From NCBI GenBank assembly GCA_016214265.1, contig JACROU010000036.1:1-38276 (forward strand): a DNA stretch of 38,276 nucleotides. The letters are read 5' to 3'. The first letter of the stretch is position 1, and the number at the start of each line of letters is the position of its first letter. The notes under the pieces are model-generated. The model was not told where the DNA came from. It did not search any database and was given only the letters and a program-made list of their open reading frames with translations. The DNA comes from Candidatus Omnitrophota bacterium (GTDB taxonomy: Bacteria > Omnitrophota > Omnitrophia > Omnitrophales > JACROU01). Of this stretch, positions 17,938 through 26,775 are shown in pieces. The position numbers and the translations under genes were made by a program.

Positions 17938-18731
17938 GCGCGAAAAGTCTGGAATCTAAATTAAAGAGTAAGCTAAAGAGCGGACGAAAATTGTTCTGCG
18001 CATTTGTGACACTGGGATACAAAAGCCTTGGCCAGACGCATTCACTGATTCGTCTGCTGGATCGTTTAGGAACTGATATTGTCGAGCTTGGTATTCCGTT
18101 TTCAGATCCGCTGGCTGACGGACCGGTGATTCAAGAGGCTTCGGAATATGCGCTCCGGAAAGGAGTTCACCCTCAGCAAGCATTTGATCTCGTGAAACAA
18201 TTGCGCATGGAAGGCGTTACGGTTCCAATTATTTTCTTCTCCTACTTCAATCCAATTATTCACCGGGGAATTTCACGCACAGTGAAGGATTTAAAACAGG
18301 CGGGATTTGACGGCGTTTTGTGCCCGGATCTTCCACCAGATGAGCACGAAAATTTGTCTAAAGAACTTTTGCGTTCAGGGTTGTGCCAAATTAATCTGAT
18401 TGCGCCGACGACGTCCAAAACAAGAATGAAAAAAATTATCGCAAAATCCCACGGATTTATTTATTACGTTTCGCGCCGCGGCGTGACTGGTGTTCAGAAA
18501 AAACTAGATGAAGAAATCCGTGCGAAAGTCGAGGAAATCAAGGGGCTCACAAAATTGCCTGTTCTTGTTGGCTTTGGTGTATCCTCCGAAGATCAGATTC
18601 GTGAAATCAACCGTTATGCGGATGGTGTGATCATGGGAAGCTCTTTGATTTCCGCCATCAAATCGGGTAGCGGACGAAATGGTTCGCTCGAGCGTTTGCT
18701 TTCGCGGCTTGTCAAAACTTGTCATGGCTGA
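17934..18731 (+). CDS. trpA: Tryptophan synthase alpha chain
   Basis: The TIM-barrel subunit cleaves indole-3-glycerol phosphate to indole, which is channelled to TrpB. The ATGA junction at 17934 is chosen over ATG 17919, giving 265 residues, the family norm. Catalytic Glu51 (ELGIPFSDP) and Asp62 (ADGPVIQ) correspond to Glu49 and Asp60 of the E. coli enzyme; SRRGVTG and FGVSS loops follow in the usual order. The stop overlaps ruvX by 8 nt. Complete and apparently functional. Confidence 0.97.
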   Translation: MSAKSLESKLKSKLKSGRKLFCAFVTLGYKSLGQTHSLIRLLDRLGTDIVELGIPFSDPLADGPVIQEASEYALRKGVHPQQAFDLVKQLRMEGVTVPIIFFSYFNPIIHRGISRTVKDLKQAGFDGVLCPDLPPDEHENLSKELLRSGLCQINLIAPTTSKTRMKKIIAKSHGFIYYVSRRGVTGVQKKLDEEIRAKVEEIKGLTKLPVLVGFGVSSEDQIREINRYADGVIMGSSLISAIKSGSGRNGSLERLLSRLVKTCHG

Positions 18732-19143
18732 AATTATTCTTTGCCTGGATGTCGGTACGAAACGGATTGGAGTTGCCAAGTCGGATGCTCTGGGGGTTGC
18801 TGCACACGCGTTTCCGATGATTGAGCGTAAAAACGATGCGCAGGCGGTGGAGGCCGTTCTCAAGTTAATTCAGGAAGAACAAGTAGAACGAATCGTTGTT
18901 GGACTGCCTATTAACATGAATGATACGCTGGGCCCGGCCTCCGTGATGGCTAAATCGTTTGCAGGACTCATTCAACAGAAGACGTCAGTGCCGGTTGAGT
19001 TCTGGGATGAGCGTCTTTCAACGGCGGAGGCGGAACGTTTTTTAATTGGCTTGGATATGTCCCGAGCCAAGAGAAAAACTAAAATCGATTCACTCGCGGC
19101 CCAGATTATTCTAAAAAGTTACATGGACGCGAGAAGAAAATAA
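18724..19143 (+). CDS. ruvX: RuvX/YqgF family RNase H-like protein
   Basis: The ATG at 18724 (8-nt overlap with trpA) gives 139 residues, the usual YqgF length. The RNase H-fold motif LCLDVGTKRIGVAKSD is at the N-terminus, IVVGLPINMN in the middle, and DERLSTAEAERFL with the final KIDSLAAQIILKSY at the end, carrying acidic active-site residues. Family members act in pre-16S rRNA 5'-end maturation and have been proposed as Holliday-junction resolvases. Its place between trpA and an M16 peptidase is probably operon convenience. Confidence 0.93.
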   Translation: MAEIILCLDVGTKRIGVAKSDALGVAAHAFPMIERKNDAQAVEAVLKLIQEEQVERIVVGLPINMNDTLGPASVMAKSFAGLIQQKTSVPVEFWDERLSTAEAERFLIGLDMSRAKRKTKIDSLAAQIILKSYMDARRK

Positions 19144-19157
19144 CGAGGAGAACGTGC

Positions 19158-20429
19158 GTGTATCATATTGATCGTTTGGCGAATGGATTGAAAGTGGCGA
19201 CGATTGAAATGCCCGGCAAAGACTCTGTTGCGGCCGGTGTTTGGGTTAAAGTTGGCGGCCGGTATGAAAATGCTACCTATGCCGGTATTTCACATTTTGT
19301 CGAACATATGTTGTTCAAGGGAACCAAGAACCGCAATACGCGTGAAATTAAAGAAGATGTTGAGGGTGTGGGCGGAATGATCAATGCGTTTACCGCCGAG
19401 GAGCTGACTTGTTATTTTGTGAAAATGCTAAAAAATCATTTTCATCTAGCTATTGATGTTCTTTCAGACATGATCAACAATCCGCTTTTTCTCCAATCGG
19501 AAATTGATAAAGAACGGGGCGTTATTCTTGAAGAGATTAAAATGTATTTGGATCTTCCTAGCCAGCATGTTCATGAATTGATCGGCACGATGTTGTGGCC
19601 GGATCAGCCGCTTGGCTTGCTGCTTGCGGGAGATGAAAAATCGGTGGCACGAATCAAGCGTCCGAATTTGGTGGGTTTTATCAAACGTAATTATCACCCT
19701 CGAAATATTTTGCTTACGGTAGCAGGGGATGTCGAGCATAGCGAAACGATGAAACTTGCGGAAAAATATTTTCCGGCACCAGATAAATCGGATGAATCTG
19801 AATTTGAAAAAGCCAGAATAAGTCAGACAAAGCCAAATCTAATGCTTGTAGATAAGAAAACCGAGCAGACCCATTTTGTGATCGGTCTACATGGATATTC
19901 GCGCAATCATCCATTGCGTTACCGGGCGAGCTTGTTGAATATTATTATGGGCGCAAATATGTCAAGCCGGCTGTTCGAAGAAGTCCGTGAGAAGCGCGGG
20001 TTGGCTTATGAAATCCGTTCCAGCAACAATTTCTTGCAGGACACTGGTTCATTTACCATTTCAGCTGGTGTGGAAACAAAAAAAGCGCCGACAGCGATTA
20101 AAGTGATTCTCAAAGAGCTTGAGAAAATCAAGAATAAGCCAGTAAGTGGTGACGAGCTGAAGCGTGCAAAAGATTATTTTTTGGGCCAGTTTTGCATGGG
20201 GCTGGAAGATACTCTTGACCACATGAGCTGGATCGGTGAGCGGGTTCTTTATACGGGTGAGATTCCGAATCGTTATGAAATAGAAAAAGAAATTAATCGG
20301 ATGACCGCAGAAGATATTAGCGAAGCTGCGCGAGATATTTTCCAGAATAATCATTTAAATCTCGCGTTAATTGGTCCGCTGGCGGACAAATCAAAAAAAC
20401 AAATCAGCAAAGATTTTACTTTGAATTAG
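19158..20429 (+). CDS. M16 family zinc peptidase (PqqL/MPP-like)
   Basis: The start is GTG 19158, 7 nt after a CGAGGAGA ribosome-binding site; another GTG at 19154 is out of frame. The 423-residue, single-unit M16B-type peptidase has the inverted zinc motif HFVEH (46-50) with the distal Glu in ILEEIKMY (about 125), and the substrate-binding half containing SSRLFEEVREKRGLAYEI. No signal peptide, so it is probably cytoplasmic. Bacterial members of this class degrade peptides and are often found near dut, pnp or lepB-type housekeeping genes. Confidence 0.92.
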   Translation: MYHIDRLANGLKVATIEMPGKDSVAAGVWVKVGGRYENATYAGISHFVEHMLFKGTKNRNTREIKEDVEGVGGMINAFTAEELTCYFVKMLKNHFHLAIDVLSDMINNPLFLQSEIDKERGVILEEIKMYLDLPSQHVHELIGTMLWPDQPLGLLLAGDEKSVARIKRPNLVGFIKRNYHPRNILLTVAGDVEHSETMKLAEKYFPAPDKSDESEFEKARISQTKPNLMLVDKKTEQTHFVIGLHGYSRNHPLRYRASLLNIIMGANMSSRLFEEVREKRGLAYEIRSSNNFLQDTGSFTISAGVETKKAPTAIKVILKELEKIKNKPVSGDELKRAKDYFLGQFCMGLEDTLDHMSWIGERVLYTGEIPNRYEIEKEINRMTAEDISEAARDIFQNNHLNLALIGPLADKSKKQISKDFTLN

Positions 20430-20439
20430 GGATGCGCAC

Positions 20440-21087
20440 ATGAAAGAAAAGAAGCGGAAGGTTTTGGTAGCTCCCAGTATTCTTTCAGCCGACTTCAGCC
20501 GTTTGAAAGAAGAAATTGTGGATGTCGAAAAAGGCGGCTGTGATTTGATTCACGTGGATGTGATGGATGGGCAGTTTGTTCCCAATCTGACGATCGGCCC
20601 ATGTGTGGTTCAGTCTATTCGAAAGACGACAAAATTGCCGCTGGATGTGCATTTGATGATCGTCGAACCGATGCGTTATTTGCGCGAGTTCCGCGACGCG
20701 GGTTCGGATTGGATTACTGTTCATGTTGAGGCCACGAAGGATTTGCGCAAAACAATTTCGCTGGCGAAAAAAACTGGTGCGAAGGTGGGGCTTTCGGTTC
20801 GGCCAAGAACTCCGGTTTCAAGACTTTATCCATACCTGAAAGATGTTGATCTGGTTTTGATTATGACCGTGGAGCCCGGATTTGGCGGGCAGTCCTTCAT
20901 GGAACCGATGATTGAGAAAGTTCGAGATCTGAGGCCGCGGTTTTCGGGGCTCATTTCTGTTGACGGGGGTATTAATCCTGAAACGGCAAAAATCGCCAAA
21001 GAGGCCGGCGCCGATATCATGGTAGCCGGCTCCAGCATTTTTAAAGAAAAAGACCGAAAAAAAATGATTCACCTTCTCCGAAAATAA
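20440..21087 (+). CDS. rpe: Ribulose-phosphate 3-epimerase
   Basis: This pentose phosphate enzyme interconverts ribulose 5-phosphate and xylulose 5-phosphate. It is 215 residues long, a normal length. The TIM-barrel motifs are complete: [12 protein letters not shown] at the start, [12 protein letters not shown] (metal and catalytic Asp), HLMIVEP, the [10 protein letters not shown] loop and the SVDGGIN/VAGSSIF phosphate-binding end. It lies 10 nt after the M16 peptidase and 4 nt before lepA. Confidence 0.96.
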   Translation: MKEKKRKVLVAPSILSADFSRLKEEIVDVEKGGCDLIHVDVMDGQFVPNLTIGPCVVQSIRKTTKLPLDVHLMIVEPMRYLREFRDAGSDWITVHVEATKDLRKTISLAKKTGAKVGLSVRPRTPVSRLYPYLKDVDLVLIMTVEPGFGGQSFMEPMIEKVRDLRPRFSGLISVDGGINPETAKIAKEAGADIMVAGSSIFKEKDRKKMIHLLRK

Positions 21088-21091
21088 TTTC

Positions 21092-22879
21092 ATGTTCGAT
21101 CCCAAAAAAATCCGAAATTTCTCCATTATTGCGCATATCGATCACGGGAAATCCACGCTCGCCGATCGTCTGCTTCTTGACACCGGTGCCATTTCGAAAC
21201 GTGAATTCCGCGATCAGATTTTGGATGACATGGATTTGGAGCGTGAGCGCGGGATTACGATTAAGGCGCGTACGGTCCGGATTTTGTACAAAGACTACAT
21301 GCTGAATTTGATCGATACGCCGGGACATATTGATTTTACGTATGAGGTCTCAAAAAGTTTGGCGGCGTGCGAAGGCGTGCTGCTTTTGGTGGATGCGGGG
21401 CAGGGTGTTGAGGCGCAGACGGTGACGAATCTCTACCTTGCGCTGGATGCCAAACTGACGATTATTCCGGTGGTGAGCAAGATTGATCTTCCTGCGGCAA
21501 ATTTGGAAAAGGCGACGACTGAAATTGCCAATATTCTTGCCATCGAAAAAAGTGAGGTGCTTTATTCCAGTGCCAAAACAGGGCAAGGAACACCCGAAAT
21601 TCTTCAGGCCATAATTAATCGAATTCCGGCGCCCAGCGGTTCTGTCGAAGAGCCGCTCAAAGCGCTTATTTTCGATTCCGTTTTTGATACCTACAAGGGC
21701 GTGATTACTTATGTCCGCGTTATGAATGGCACCATTAGAAAAGGCGATAAGATTTTGATGATGCAGACCGGAGCGGTTCACGAAGTTGAAGAACTGGGGG
21801 TTTTTAATCCGCGCCCTGTGAGTATTGAAGCGCTCTCGGTTGGCGAAGTCGGGTTTATTTCGTGTAACATCAAAGATGTGACTGAGGTGAAAATTGGTGA
21901 TACCGTCACTCATGCTGACCGGCGTACCGATGAGCCGCTTCCCGGATACAAAGATGTTCAACCGATGGTTTTCTGTGGTATGTACCCGATTAATGCGAAA
22001 GATTTTACGCTTGTGCGTGACGCGCTTGATAAGCTCCGCCTTAACGATTCCTCATTTGTTTATGAGCCAGAAACATCAGCTTCGCTTGGATTCGGTTTCC
22101 GCTGCGGGTTTTTAGGCCTGCTTCACATGGAGATTATTCAGGAGAGACTAGAGCGTGAATTTAATCTTGAACTGATTATTACCGCGCCGAGTGTGGTATA
22201 TCGTGTGCGTAAAACGGATGGAATAGAACTTTTTATTGAAAACCCGACCAAGCTTCCCGATCCATCGGCGATTGAGAAAATTGAAGAACCGTTTATTCGC
22301 GCCAATATTTTAATTCCTCCGTCGGCGATCGGGGCAATTATGCAGTTGTGTCAGGATCGGCGCGGCATTTACATCAGTACGGAATATCTGGATCCGCAAA
22401 TCGTGCTTTTGGTTTATGAACTGCCTTTCGCCGAGGTGGTTATGGATTTTTATGACAAAGTTAAAACTATCACAAGTGGTTATGGCTCCTTCAATTATGA
22501 GCTGATCGGTTTTCGGGAGGCGAAGCTTGTTAAAATGGATATTCTGATAAATGGTGAACCAGTCGATGCTTTATCGAGCATTGTGATTCAAGAGAATGCC
22601 TACTATCGGGGTAAGGCGCTAGTCTCCAAATTGCGGGAAGTCATTCCCAGGCAGATGTTCGAAGTGGCGATTCAAGCCGCGATTGGTGCAAAAGTTATAT
22701 CGCGAGAGACTGTCCCTGCGATGAAGAAAAACGTCATCGCCAAATGCTACGGCGGCGATATTTCGCGTAAACGAAAACTACTTGAAAAACAAAAAGAGGG
22801 AAAGAAGCGCATGAAGCGGGTGGGACGTGTGGATTTGCCGCAAGAGGCGTTTATTTCTGTACTGAGGATTGATCAATGA
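21092..22879 (+). CDS. lepA: Elongation factor 4 (LepA), ribosomal back-translocase GTPase
   Basis: The 595 residues match LepA. GTPase motifs: AHIDHGKST (G1), RGITIKA (G2), DTPGHIDF (G3) and SKIDLP (G4, where LepA commonly has NKID). Domains II, III and V follow, and the LepA-specific C-terminal domain ends [20 protein letters not shown] and RVDLPQEAF. It acts on the ribosome, assisting translocation and assembly. The stop overlaps lepB by 4 nt (ATGA), the classical lepA-lepB pairing. Confidence 0.98.
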   Translation: MFDPKKIRNFSIIAHIDHGKSTLADRLLLDTGAISKREFRDQILDDMDLERERGITIKARTVRILYKDYMLNLIDTPGHIDFTYEVSKSLAACEGVLLLVDAGQGVEAQTVTNLYLALDAKLTIIPVVSKIDLPAANLEKATTEIANILAIEKSEVLYSSAKTGQGTPEILQAIINRIPAPSGSVEEPLKALIFDSVFDTYKGVITYVRVMNGTIRKGDKILMMQTGAVHEVEELGVFNPRPVSIEALSVGEVGFISCNIKDVTEVKIGDTVTHADRRTDEPLPGYKDVQPMVFCGMYPINAKDFTLVRDALDKLRLNDSSFVYEPETSASLGFGFRCGFLGLLHMEIIQERLEREFNLELIITAPSVVYRVRKTDGIELFIENPTKLPDPSAIEKIEEPFIRANILIPPSAIGAIMQLCQDRRGIYISTEYLDPQIVLLVYELPFAEVVMDFYDKVKTITSGYGSFNYELIGFREAKLVKMDILINGEPVDALSSIVIQENAYYRGKALVSKLREVIPRQMFEVAIQAAIGAKVISRETVPAMKKNVIAKCYGGDISRKRKLLEKQKEGKKRMKRVGRVDLPQEAFISVLRIDQ

Positions 22880-23448
22880 CGACAAGTAAAAAGTGGAATA
22901 GAAAAGAAGTGATGCGGTACCTTATCGACGAATGGATAAAGCCGATAGCTGTGGCGCTTGTGCTTGCCCTTGTAATTCGAACCTATTTTGTTCAAGCTTA
23001 CAAAATTCCTACTGGGTCAATGCGGATGACGCTTTTGGAAAACGATAAAATTCTGGTGGATAAAATCAGCTACCGGTTTCATGGGCCGCACCGGGGAGAT
23101 GTGGTTGTATTCAAATATCCTCTTGATCCCAAAAAAGATTTCGTGAAGCGCCTTATCGCGTTTGGCGGAGAAACGGTTGAAATTAAGGATGGGGCTGTTT
23201 TTATCAACGGTAAAATGCTCGAAGTTCCTGGCACTATTCGCAAAAATTATTATTATAACCGCGAAGACTGGCCTTATGGACGAATGGGGCAGCAATTTGA
23301 AGTTCCCAAAGACAGCTATTTTTGCTTGGGGGACAATAGTGCTCAGTCCAGTGACAGCCGTAACTGGGGGTTTGTACCCAAAAAGAACCTCTCAGGACGT
23401 GCTTTCCTCATCTGGTGGCCGCCCAAGCGCATTAGTTTGATAAATTAA
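22876..23448 (+). CDS. lepB: Signal peptidase I
   Basis: The 190-residue membrane protease has one N-terminal membrane segment (about 23-41), catalytic Ser48 in [10 protein letters not shown] and catalytic Lys91 in KRLIAFGGE, plus the family's [17 protein letters not shown] box. It cleaves Sec and Tat signal peptides at the periplasmic face; substrates would include the exported proteins elsewhere in this window. It overlaps lepA as ATGA. The next gene begins after a 119-nt gap, so this probably ends the trpB-lepB run, though no strong terminator is visible. Confidence 0.97.
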   Translation: MTTSKKWNRKEVMRYLIDEWIKPIAVALVLALVIRTYFVQAYKIPTGSMRMTLLENDKILVDKISYRFHGPHRGDVVVFKYPLDPKKDFVKRLIAFGGETVEIKDGAVFINGKMLEVPGTIRKNYYYNREDWPYGRMGQQFEVPKDSYFCLGDNSAQSSDSRNWGFVPKKNLSGRAFLIWWPPKRISLIN

Positions 23449-23567
23449 CTTTATCTTCCTGTAATTTCTGCTTAAATTTCGCTTTTTGTTGCCGATAATC
23501 TTCCTAGAGAAATCACTCTCGCTGCTTGATCTAATTTGAAAAAATTTTGATTAGAAAGGATTACACC

Positions 23568-24317
23568 ATGCAAGGTGAACTTTTCCACGGAATGGAAAAA
23601 AATATTCGTCACACAGAAGAGTTGGAAGATGAGAAACCAATTGAACGAACTTCGGTATTTGAACGGTTTCAATTTAATGTGACATTCGATAAGTTGGTGA
23701 TCGCCTCGATTTCGATGGTGGTGTTGTTGGCTGTTACCTTTGCTGTTGGTGTCGAACGTGGAAAACAGAAAGTAATTCAGGCTAATGCAAAATTGGCGGC
23801 TGAATCTTCCACCAAGACTGTCATTCAGCAGGAGTGGTCAGCGAAAACCCCTGAAACCCAAACATCTGCTCAGACGGATACTACCGTTTCAAATGAAGTC
23901 AGTCAGACATCAACAGAAACGGATGGAACATCATCTTTTGGCGAGCCGAATTCTGAAACCCAAAATTCTGCTGCCATGTATCCACAGGACTTAGCCCCTC
24001 AAGTGAATCCTTCAGTGGCGCAGGATACGAAGTCGAAGATGAAGAAGCAGGATCAAGCAAAAACGGTAAAGAAATCGATTGAAAATCAGAACAAAAAATA
24101 CACGATTCGTGTTGCCAGTTATATCAAGCAGGCGGCTGCAAAAAGTACTGCGGATAAATTAAAAAAGAAAGGGTATCAGACTTTTGTCAAACAAAGCGGT
24201 AAATACTTTGTGCTGAATGTCGGACGTTTTTCAGAAAAACAATCAGCTCAAGATACCTTGCTGCGTCTTCGGCGGGAGTTGAGAGTGGCCAATGAGGGCG
24301 TCATTCGTACCCTCTAA
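23568..24317 (+). CDS. Single-pass membrane protein with C-terminal SPOR domain
   Basis: ATG 23568 follows AGAAAGGA (23553-23560) and is preferred to the in-frame TTG at 23547. The protein has 249 residues: a charged cytoplasmic N-terminus (1-40), a membrane segment (43-62), a Ser/Thr/Gln-rich periplasmic linker (70-165) and a SPOR domain (about 171-249; KKYTIRVASYIKQ, then NVGRFSEKQSAQDTLLRL). SPOR domains bind denuded glycan strands at division septa. The type II topology fits FtsN- or DedD-like envelope proteins. A strong intrinsic terminator follows immediately. Confidence 0.88.
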   Translation: MQGELFHGMEKNIRHTEELEDEKPIERTSVFERFQFNVTFDKLVIASISMVVLLAVTFAVGVERGKQKVIQANAKLAAESSTKTVIQQEWSAKTPETQTSAQTDTTVSNEVSQTSTETDGTSSFGEPNSETQNSAAMYPQDLAPQVNPSVAQDTKSKMKKQDQAKTVKKSIENQNKKYTIRVASYIKQAAAKSTADKLKKKGYQTFVKQSGKYFVLNVGRFSEKQSAQDTLLRLRRELRVANEGVIRTL

Positions 24318-24342
24318 TCGTCCGATAGCCATTTATTTATAA

Positions 24343-24381
24343 GGGGTCAGTCTTTCCAACTGGGAGATTGACCCCTTTTTT
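24343..24381 (+). terminator. Rho-independent terminator
   Basis: A stem of 14 pairs (including G-T pairs) forms between 24343-24356 and 24362-24375 around the 5-nt loop CAACT, with GGGGTCA pairing to TGACCCC at its base. It is followed at once by six T residues (24376-24381). This is the strongest terminator in the window and ends the transcript of the SPOR-domain gene. Confidence 0.93.
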
Positions 24382-24427
24382 ATTTCAAGTATTTCAAGTG
24401 GCGCAAAACCGCCTTGATCTGTATAAT
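24382..24427 (+). promoter_or_regulatory. Probable promoter with upstream tandem 9-bp repeat
   Basis: A perfect -10 hexamer TATAAT lies at 24422-24427, 58 nt before the GTG of the small basic protein. No good -35 is found at 16-18 nt spacing (TGGCGC at 24399-24404). Instead a perfect head-to-tail repeat of ATTTCAAGT occupies 24382-24399, where an activator could bind. It sits directly after the terminator, so a new transcript must start about here. Confidence 0.45.
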
Positions 24428-24484
24428 AACCGAGCTTTTGTACCGCCGATTTAAGACATATTTCACTAAAAGGGGGAAAGTTTC

Positions 24485-24808
24485 GTGAGTCAGCATCCAA
24501 GTTTAAGAGTAGGAAGTGTCGGGGTTCGTCATCGCAATGTGCTAAAACGGTTTGAGAGGTTAAATCGCTTGATGGCCGAAGGTAAGTGGGATGAGACAAA
24601 ATCTGTTTACAACCTACCCAAAGTTAAATCCGTAAAAATCAAGGTCAAGAAAACCAAAGCTGCGGGTGAGGAAAAGCCGAAAGAAGGTGTTGCACCAGCC
24701 GCTGCACCAACTGCCGCTGCGCCAAAGGCCGGAGCTTCCAAAGCTGGTCAACCTGCTGCTAAAGCTGCTGCGCCTGCTGCCAAGGCCGCCGCACCGAAAG
24801 GAAAATAA
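24485..24808 (+). CDS. Small basic protein (PVC-type family) with Ala/Lys/Pro-rich tail
   Basis: The start is GTG 24485, preceded by AAGGGGGAAAG. The 107 residues fall into two parts. The core (1-57) carries SQHPSLR, RHRNVLKRFERLNRL and GKWDETKSVYNLPKVKSVKI; this resembles the small basic protein family that I recall (TIGR04137) from Chlamydiae/Verrucomicrobia relatives. The tail (58-107) is low-complexity Ala, Lys, Pro and Gly, like histone H1 tails. Family members are very basic and suspected to bind RNA or the ribosome; the function is unproven. It stands alone behind its own promoter with a strong ribosome-binding site, which suggests high expression. Confidence 0.8.
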   Translation: MSQHPSLRVGSVGVRHRNVLKRFERLNRLMAEGKWDETKSVYNLPKVKSVKIKVKKTKAAGEEKPKEGVAPAAAPTAAAPKAGASKAGQPAAKAAAPAAKAAAPKGK

Positions 24809-24818
24809 GAAATTGCCT

Positions 24819-25319
24819 ATGACCAAACAGTCCGGAGACGTTCAGATTCGCAAGTTCCAGAAGCAGGATGCTCAGGAAGTTAAAAAACTAATCGAAGGAA
24901 TTATGCATTCGGAGTTTTCAGATGTTTTGGGAGCGTTTCCTGCCAATGATTTGGAAAATCTTTCTGATTACTACGGGAAGGCTGGAGAGGCTTTTTTTGT
25001 CGCAATTTCAAACAGCAAAATCGTCGGAAGTATTGGTGTGAAAAAAGAGGATGACCGGGCGGCTTTGATCCGCCGTATTTTTGTGTTCCCGGAATTTCGT
25101 GGCCGTCAAATAGGAAAAAGCCTTCTCGATAAAGCATTGGATTTTTGCAAAGAGGTAGGTTATCAAGAAGTTATTTTTAAAACCACCTCGAAGATGAAAG
25201 AAGCCATTAAACTTTTCGAAGATAATGGATTTCATGAAAAGGTTCACCTAAAGCTTGGTAATACAGATTTGTACAAGCTGACTTATTTTATCCGGGAAAA
25301 TTCCCCATTTTCTCGCTGA
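24819..25319 (+). CDS. GNAT family N-acetyltransferase
   Basis: ATG 24819 is chosen; the open frame upstream overlaps the small basic protein gene and encodes a non-conserved basic stretch. The 166 residues show the GNAT fold: strand FVAISNSKIVGSIGVKK, then motif A IRRIFVFPEFRGRQIGKSLL (acetyl-CoA pyrophosphate loop RGRQIG), and motif B with EAIKLFEDNGF. It transfers an acetyl group from acetyl-CoA to an unknown amine or protein N-terminus. It begins 10 nt after the small basic protein, whose Lys-rich tail is a conceivable substrate, but this is only a guess from proximity. Confidence 0.87.
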   Translation: MTKQSGDVQIRKFQKQDAQEVKKLIEGIMHSEFSDVLGAFPANDLENLSDYYGKAGEAFFVAISNSKIVGSIGVKKEDDRAALIRRIFVFPEFRGRQIGKSLLDKALDFCKEVGYQEVIFKTTSKMKEAIKLFEDNGFHEKVHLKLGNTDLYKLTYFIRENSPFSR

Positions 25320-25362
25320 GTGAGTTCCCAATTTCAGGCAGTACCAGAAAGGAATCGTTCAC

Positions 25363-26403
25363 ATGCCGTTGTTTCGCAAGCCGAAAGAGGAGAATCTAAA
25401 ATCGCTTTCTGAAAAGGATATTCAGCAGCGCTTGTACGGTTTTTTTCATCAGGATAGGGCCGTTCAGGTGGCGCCGCCTCCAACCAAAAAATCCCCCAAA
25501 TCAACTGTTGATTTACGATCTGTTGAAGTGACTCCGGCAGGAATTATTCAAACGGATTTATTCCGTTCCCAGGATTCTACGACTCGTTCTCTGATCGATG
25601 AAGATAAAAAAGAGAATGTTATGGTCAGCGAAAAATATTTTGAGGCAAAGCGACCGGTGTTCTCACCGGAGATAGAAGCATCTTCTGACGTTGAAGAATT
25701 AGTTAAGAAGACGTCCTCAACCGTTCGCAAAACAACAACACGTAAAACCAAAAAAGATAAGAAGCGATCAGACACATTTAAAAAGATTTCCATTTTTGTT
25801 CTGGAAGGTCTGGTGACGGGTTCGAAAACTCTTTTTTTGTGGGTTTCTCGTGGGTTTTCCAGTTTTGTTTTATGGCTCAGTGAGTCTCGGGGAAGTGAGT
25901 CCCGAAGAGTCCCCGCAAAGTTTATTCTGGTTTCCCTGGCTGTAATTGGAACGGGGCTGATTTTCTTCAATGTCTGGAGCACCCGGATGAAGCAACACAG
26001 CGGCAGTGCTAGTAATCATGCCGTGAGACATGCTCTTCCAAAATCTGTTGCGACTCGAATTGTACCGGTATCTAGTGATGCACTAAGCAAACCTCAAGAG
26101 ATGGAGTTGATTGTTCCAACGCAACAGGCGGCTGTCGTTGAGAAAAAATATTTTTCCATTCAGGTTTGTGTTGCACAAAGTTCCGAAGGCGCGGCGACGA
26201 TTGTAAGAAAATTGAGGGCTGGGGGACTTCCGGCATTTTATGATGCTGGATCGGGAAAGCGTGGATCCAGAATTTATAAAATTATGCTCGGCAAATTTGA
26301 AACATTTCAGTCTGCAAAGCAGCAGCTCGAGGCATTTAAAAAAACTAGGGTAATGGAGCCTTATCAGGATAGTTTTATTCGTAACCTAACCGCACAGAGA
26401 TAA
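25363..26403 (+). CDS. Membrane protein with C-terminal SPOR-like domain
   Basis: ATG 25363 follows GAAAGGAATC. The 346-residue protein has a long basic cytoplasmic region (1-140, including a Thr/Lys-rich stretch at 118-137), a hydrophobic or amphipathic stretch (143-173), a membrane segment (186-204), a linker, and a C-terminal SPOR-like domain (about 263-340; KKYFSIQVCVAQSSEGAA, then IMLGKFETFQSAKQQLEAF). It has the same general plan as the SPOR protein at 23568 but little sequence in common. It probably binds septal peptidoglycan. The PilZ gene follows after 2 nt. Confidence 0.8.
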   Translation: MPLFRKPKEENLKSLSEKDIQQRLYGFFHQDRAVQVAPPPTKKSPKSTVDLRSVEVTPAGIIQTDLFRSQDSTTRSLIDEDKKENVMVSEKYFEAKRPVFSPEIEASSDVEELVKKTSSTVRKTTTRKTKKDKKRSDTFKKISIFVLEGLVTGSKTLFLWVSRGFSSFVLWLSESRGSESRRVPAKFILVSLAVIGTGLIFFNVWSTRMKQHSGSASNHAVRHALPKSVATRIVPVSSDALSKPQEMELIVPTQQAAVVEKKYFSIQVCVAQSSEGAATIVRKLRAGGLPAFYDAGSGKRGSRIYKIMLGKFETFQSAKQQLEAFKKTRVMEPYQDSFIRNLTAQR

Positions 26404-26405
26404 TT

Positions 26406-26765
26406 ATGTGGGAAACATTCGATAAACGTAAATTTCCTCGATTAAATGTTAAATGTGATGTTCTTGTAAAAGAGCAGAACTCTTCTGATATTTTTACCAC
26501 CGAAACAGAGAATATTGGTGCTGGCGGTATTTGCGTCTTTTTGAAAAAATCCCTTGCCTCATATAGTCCTGTGAGTCTTAAATTGGAATTAAACGATAAA
26601 GAGACTCAGCCGATAGAATGTACGGGCAAGGTGGTGTGGTGTATTAAGAATCAAACACTCAATCAGGACAACACACGCTTTGACGTCGGCATTGAGTTTT
26701 TAAGTATTAAATCTGAAGACCGCGAACGAATACGCAGATTTATCCAAAACAGAATTACTGCCTAA
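26406..26765 (+). CDS. PilZ-domain protein (candidate c-di-GMP receptor)
   Basis: The 119 residues are essentially one PilZ domain. The RxxxR box appears as RKFPR near the N-terminus and the second box as NIGAGG, where the usual (D/N)xSxxG has Gly in place of Ser. GKVVWC and FDVGIEFL strands complete the barrel. PilZ domains bind c-di-GMP and change partner activity; the altered second box may weaken binding. It lies 2 nt after the SPOR protein and 10 nt before yajQ, consistent with one transcript. Confidence 0.88.
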   Translation: MWETFDKRKFPRLNVKCDVLVKEQNSSDIFTTETENIGAGGICVFLKKSLASYSPVSLKLELNDKETQPIECTGKVVWCIKNQTLNQDNTRFDVGIEFLSIKSEDRERIRRFIQNRITA

Positions 26766-26775
26766 TCATAATTTT

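Noticed and set aside
23494..23499. GATAAT as a -10 element upstream of the SPOR gene at 23568.
   Set aside because: No acceptable -35 at 16-18 nt (best CTTAAA); the gap probably holds a promoter but I cannot place it.
23526..23536. The 11-mer TTGATCTAATT occurs both here and at 28151-28161, each in a gap upstream of a gene.
   Set aside because: Two copies of an AT-rich 11-mer in 38 kb is weak evidence; neither copy has a well-spaced -10 element.
24666..24818. Upstream extension of the GNAT gene through the small basic protein tail.
   Set aside because: The extension is a frame-shifted reading of the Ala/Lys repeat; ATG 24819 gives a normal GNAT start.
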